DNA from: a bacterium BRH_c32
Lineage (GTDB): Bacteria > Bacteroidota > Ignavibacteria > Ignavibacteriales > Melioribacteraceae
Direction of reading: 5' to 3'
Assembly: GCA_001516025.1 (NCBI GenBank)
Contig: LOEU01000024.1
Coordinates: forward strand, 186,001 to 250,000
DNA length: 64,000 nt
Made by a program: the position numbers and the translations under genes. The notes beneath the pieces are model-generated. The model did not search any database and was not told where the DNA came from. It saw nothing but the letters and a program-made list of their open reading frames with translations. Shown in pieces: positions 60,503 to 64,000 of the stretch (the first letter of the stretch is position 1; every line of letters starts with the position of its first letter).

Positions 60503-62602
60503 TTACTCTACGATTTTTCCGTTTTCGAGTTCTTTCACTAATCGATCAGTTTTAAATACATGCTTTAAAGATTCCATAAGTCCCCAAGAATCGGAAGATA
60601 CGGTACGATTATTCTCATGTAAGAAGATAAAATCACCGGCTAAACTCTCGAGATTACCGTCATGTGCAATACCGATGACTTCACGATTGACATTAATCAA
60701 AGAACTGCCCGAATTACCTCCAACGATGTCATTAGAAGAAGCGAACGCAATAGGTGTGGCTAAATCCATGCCTTCGGGAATAGACTGCCATCTCGGATGA
60801 AGGCCCCACGGATATGATTTTCTTCCGAATGAATTCCATCTATCATAAAGTCCGAAATAGGTAGTTTTAGCAGGAGCTAAAGTTCCGTTATATTCATAGC
60901 CCTCTACCCTTCCATCGGAGATTCTAAGTGTGCTTGTAGCATCGGGTGGAATCTGCTCGCCAAATACTGCATAGGCAGCTTCGCCAAGCAATTGCTCTAA
61001 TACCTGAAGCGTACTATTTATCTCCTTAACTTTTGGACGAAGTGCGGCTGATTGTTTTTCAACATATTGTGCAAACACAATTAGTGGATCATTTGAAGAA
61101 AGAATTTCATCGGGATTCTTTTTCAATAGTTCATCGGTCTTCTCTTTAGAGAAGAATGCACTATTAGTTTTGGCATTTAGATAATTTTTATAAACTTCGC
61201 TCTCTTTACCAAGTACAATACCGAGATAATTTAATTGTGCAGTATATAATTTATCCTGATATTCTCTTTCGATATTAGGAGGATAGAAAGCGGCTAATGT
61301 CGCTTCTAATTTATCCGATTTATATTCCGGTTTTCTATCTGCTTCGGCGAGTTTCATTTGATTTGCAAATTCAATTGCTTTCTCTGCTAAATCCAAATAG
61401 ATATTCTTCATTCTAGGAGACATATTAATAGAATAAAGTTCAGGACTTATAGCAGCATATTCGGTAATATTCTCTTCGATAGCTTTCCATACATGTCCAT
61501 ATTTTGCTTTGAGGCTAGGATCGCTATTAACTTTTTCTTTAAATTTTTTCTCAAAATCTTTTTTCTTAGCCATAATAAAATCATCGCGAAGAGCCATATA
61601 TCTGCCGGCGAACGATTTTCTTCCGTTCCCGATTCCCATTACGCTATTTAGGAGTTCTGTTTCTCTTTCAGGATGTTTCATAAATAGATCATAAAATACT
61701 TTGTAAAACTCATTATACATAGCCGTATAATATTTATACTGATAATCGCGGTAATATTCTAATTGAGCATAAGTATCAAGCCGATTAGTGCTTCCCGGTC
61801 TTCCTATTACGAATACCGTTTCCCCTTCTTTAGCACCACTCTTACTGAATTTGAAGAAGTGGTTTGTCATAACCGGTTTATCGTTTTCATAAGCACGATA
61901 GAACATAAAATCTAGTTCATAACGAGGATAAGTAAAATTATCCCAGTCCCAACCCGTAGATGCGATTTGGAAATCAGGTGCCATTACCAAGCGGATATCG
62001 GTATAACGTTTATACATATAAAGAGAATATTTTCCTCCGTTATATAATTTTACAACCTTACATACGAGCGAACTTTCTTTGGAATATTTCTCTTCGAGCT
62101 CTTTAATTTTTATTTCACGTTTCGTTACTTTCTCATTATCATCCTTACCTGTATTCATTGCCGTGATTACTTCATCGGTAACATCCACAATCTGCATCAA
62201 TTGATCAAAGAAAATTTTCGGCACTTTAATTTCATCAGACATTTTTTCCGCCCAGAATCCATCACGAAGATAATCTTTACCTTCGGGGGATAAACTCGGA
62301 AGGTCCCCTCTTCCGCAATGATGATTAGTCATTATAAGTCCATCTGCCGAAACGAAAGCAGCAGAACAGAAATTATCATATTGAAGTGCGGACATCATTA
62401 CTTCCTTTATCCATTCTTCGGATGGTTTGAAGCCATATTCTTTTTCAAAATAATCCACTGGAACACTATCGAAAGTCCACATCTTCCCCATATCTTTCAA
62501 AGAAGATTCAACTTTATTAAGATCGATTGGTTCATAGATGCTTTGAGCAGTAAGAGTGGATATGAATGAAAATACTAGGAAAAAAAAGATTAATTTCTTC
62601 AT
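60503..62602 (-). CDS. S46 family dipeptidyl peptidase (DPP7-like)
   Basis: A 699-residue exported serine peptidase with a signal peptide ending near TAQ20. The catalytic His lies in TNHHC (residues 92-96), the Asp in DNFTYPRYELDF and the nucleophile Ser631 in GGNSGSS. Gly649, 18 residues after the Ser (AHDGN), is at the position that is Gly in DPP7, which prefers hydrophobic residues, and Arg in DPP11, which prefers acidic ones. It releases dipeptides from peptide N-termini in the periplasm. A second S46 gene lies 88 bases upstream on the same strand, and a terminator follows it. Confidence 0.93.
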   Translation of the reverse strand: MKKLIFFFLVFSFISTLTAQSIYEPIDLNKVESSLKDMGKMWTFDSVPVDYFEKEYGFKPSEEWIKEVMMSALQYDNFCSAAFVSADGLIMTNHHCGRGDLPSLSPEGKDYLRDGFWAEKMSDEIKVPKIFFDQLMQIVDVTDEVITAMNTGKDDNEKVTKREIKIKELEEKYSKESSLVCKVVKLYNGGKYSLYMYKRYTDIRLVMAPDFQIASTGWDWDNFTYPRYELDFMFYRAYENDKPVMTNHFFKFSKSGAKEGETVFVIGRPGSTNRLDTYAQLEYYRDYQYKYYTAMYNEFYKVFYDLFMKHPERETELLNSVMGIGNGRKSFAGRYMALRDDFIMAKKKDFEKKFKEKVNSDPSLKAKYGHVWKAIEENITEYAAISPELYSINMSPRMKNIYLDLAEKAIEFANQMKLAEADRKPEYKSDKLEATLAAFYPPNIEREYQDKLYTAQLNYLGIVLGKESEVYKNYLNAKTNSAFFSKEKTDELLKKNPDEILSSNDPLIVFAQYVEKQSAALRPKVKEINSTLQVLEQLLGEAAYAVFGEQIPPDATSTLRISDGRVEGYEYNGTLAPAKTTYFGLYDRWNSFGRKSYPWGLHPRWQSIPEGMDLATPIAFASSNDIVGGNSGSSLINVNREVIGIAHDGNLESLAGDFIFLHENNRTVSSDSWGLMESLKHVFKTDRLVKELENGKIVE

Positions 62603-62690
62603 TTGTTAAAACCCCCTTATTTAAAAAATAGACTCCCATTCCAAGCGGAACAGGAGTTGAATTTTTGATTCTATTTCATACGATTAAAAA

Positions 62691-64000
62691 TTATTTTTCT
62701 GAACGTTTGCCACTCATTAATTCATCATATAAGTGTGCATTCTTATAAACGTTTTTGAATGCATGAAGCATAGACCTTGCATCAACAGCAACCATTCTAT
62801 TATTAACAGGATTATAGATAAAGTTACCGATGATACTTTCCATATTACCGTCAAAAGCTAAACCAACAACTTCAGCATTTTTATTAATAACTGCACTACC
62901 GGAATTACCACCAACGATATCGTTAGTAGAAACGAAATTGAAAGGAGTGGAAAGATCGATCTTATCAGCAGCATCAATCCAAATCTTATGTAAGTTCCAT
63001 GGATATTCGCCTTTCCAGCCATGGTATCTATCATACAAGCCGTAGAAGGTTGTATTTACAGGTGATTTTGTTCCATTGTAATCAAATCCTTTTAATACAC
63101 CATCGCTAAGTCTTAATGTAAAATTAGCATCCGGTGGAATTGTAGTACCATAAACTTTGAAAATTGCCTGACCTAAAAGATCATCTTGAATCTGTTCGGT
63201 TGCAGAAATTTCTCTCGCTTGTTTATTTAATTCAACCAATTTGTCTTGTGTATTAACCATAAAATAAATAAAAGGATCGTTTGATTTAAGGATTACATCA
63301 GCACCATCTTTAACTGCTTTTTTAGCAAGTTTAACTAGACCTTCTTTTGTAGCGATTTCGGATTTACTTAGTGCATAAGTAGCTGCTTCTTTCCCTTTTT
63401 TACCGTCCATCATTTTCTTTACTAATGGATCATTTTCGCCTAGATTCATTCTTATTAAATCTAATTGAACCCAAAGTTTGGTATAGTCAACTAATTTATC
63501 AAATTTATCAGAGAAGATTCCTTCGATAGTAGCATCTAATTTATCAGCTTTATAATTAGGGTCTCTTTCTTCTTCCGGTTTTTGTAATTGTTTTGCTAAG
63601 TCGATTAATTTCCTAGCATTTAAAAACTGGTCAGATGATAATCTAGGATTAATTGAAGCAGCGGATAACATCGGAGCGATCTCTCTTAATTCAGCTCTTG
63701 TTCTTTCGATAGCTTCCCAAGTTTTGCCATATAGTTTTTCTAGTTCAGGATCATTTTTTACGGCTTCTTGAAGTTTTCTTTGGAAATCTTTTTTACGAGC
63801 CATTAAATAATCATCCATTAAACCGGTATAAATCATGTGAATAACTTTTTGTGAATTTCCTAACGGAACTTTCATTGCTTCAAATTCATCTGCACGACTT
63901 GGTTCTTCTGATTTTAATGCTTCTAATGCATTATAATATGTGTCTAACATATAAGAATTATTTCTATATGTAAAATCACGGAAATATTCTAACTGTGCTA
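62691..64000 (-). CDS. S46 family dipeptidyl peptidase, C-terminal part (5' end outside window)
   Basis: The frame stays open to the window edge, giving the last 436 residues or so of a second S46 peptidase; the signal peptide and catalytic His lie outside. An internal ATG at 63950 is not the start, because the codons before it (AQLEYFRDFTYRNNSY) match the neighbouring paralog (LEYYRDYQYKYY). The Ser motif GGNSGSAVIN is present, and 18 residues later the specificity position is Gly (AFDGN), again DPP7-like. The two genes are in tandem and look like an old duplication. Confidence 0.93.
   Translation of the reverse strand, partial: AQLEYFRDFTYRNNSYMLDTYYNALEALKSEEPSRADEFEAMKVPLGNSQKVIHMIYTGLMDDYLMARKKDFQRKLQEAVKNDPELEKLYGKTWEAIERTRAELREIAPMLSAASINPRLSSDQFLNARKLIDLAKQLQKPEEERDPNYKADKLDATIEGIFSDKFDKLVDYTKLWVQLDLIRMNLGENDPLVKKMMDGKKGKEAATYALSKSEIATKEGLVKLAKKAVKDGADVILKSNDPFIYFMVNTQDKLVELNKQAREISATEQIQDDLLGQAIFKVYGTTIPPDANFTLRLSDGVLKGFDYNGTKSPVNTTFYGLYDRYHGWKGEYPWNLHKIWIDAADKIDLSTPFNFVSTNDIVGGNSGSAVINKNAEVVGLAFDGNMESIIGNFIYNPVNNRMVAVDARSMLHAFKNVYKNAHLYDELMSGKRSEK

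Noticed and set aside
1-64000. CRISPR arrays, tRNA or rRNA genes, insertion sequences and prophage genes
   Set aside because: No regularly spaced repeats, cloverleaf-like genes, transposase motifs, or capsid, tail or integrase products were found on reading through.

Overview
The window looks like an AT-rich chromosome segment from a Gram-negative bacterium of the Bacteroidota/Chlorobiota (FCB) group, most likely an Ignavibacteria-type lineage. The evidence is a C-terminal type IX secretion sorting domain of the NYPNPFNP kind on an M1 aminopeptidase (11099-13081), Kdo and heptose transferases for lipopolysaccharide, a fused CcoN-CcoO cbb3 oxidase, S46 dipeptidyl peptidases, and several starts preceded by a TAnnTTTA element. 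Genes are densely packed into short directons. I see no rRNA, tRNA, insertion sequence, prophage or CRISPR array.

Layout: 1-1845 holds the end of rsgA, then terC and a pterin dehydratase on the minus strand. 2058-3983 is an M28 peptidase fused to a cyclophilin. 4371-11029 is a methylmalonyl-CoA cluster: mutase large subunit, epimerase, carboxyltransferase, a lipoprotein fused to an OadG-like subunit, biotin carrier, and Na+-pumping decarboxylase beta subunit. No biotin carboxylase is present, so the set reads as succinyl-CoA <-> methylmalonyl-CoA <-> propionyl-CoA + CO2 coupled to Na+ transport. 11099-15228 encodes an exported aminopeptidase and an exported GH13 pullulanase-like enzyme. 15225-20883 (minus) is heptosyltransferase, Kdo transferase and a six-PAS hybrid kinase. 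21245-29598 (minus) is leuS, serS, a heterodimeric ABC exporter and fructose-1,6-bisphosphatase.

29720-32661 (plus) has an S9 peptidase, a YkvA-like protein and a Nudix hydrolase. 32644-40089 (minus) is one tight run, queC - DNA methyltransferase - restriction endonuclease - queF - tyrosine phenol-lyase/tryptophanase - glnD - murI, in which a type II restriction-modification pair sits between two queuosine genes. 40261-43901 has a YciO-type protein, a membrane histidine kinase, an SDR and a membrane protein. 44124-52440 is a complete cbb3 oxidase assembly and structural operon (ccoI, S, NO, Q, P, G, H and a TauE/SafE-like protein).

52523-53761 encodes an HD phosphohydrolase fused to a Pycsar-effector-type membrane domain with no cyclase in the window, the best candidate for an unusual signalling or defence component. 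53764-58133 has SixA, an SdiA-regulated-type lipoprotein, and a coupled porin - CotH kinase - PAP2 phosphatase operon. 58130-60312 carries a C39-like cysteine peptidase divergent from an ATP-grasp ligase, plus a DUF1289 protein. 60503-64000 holds two tandem S46 peptidases, the second cut by the window edge.

All functional calls come from reading the sequence and recalling family motifs; no database search was run.
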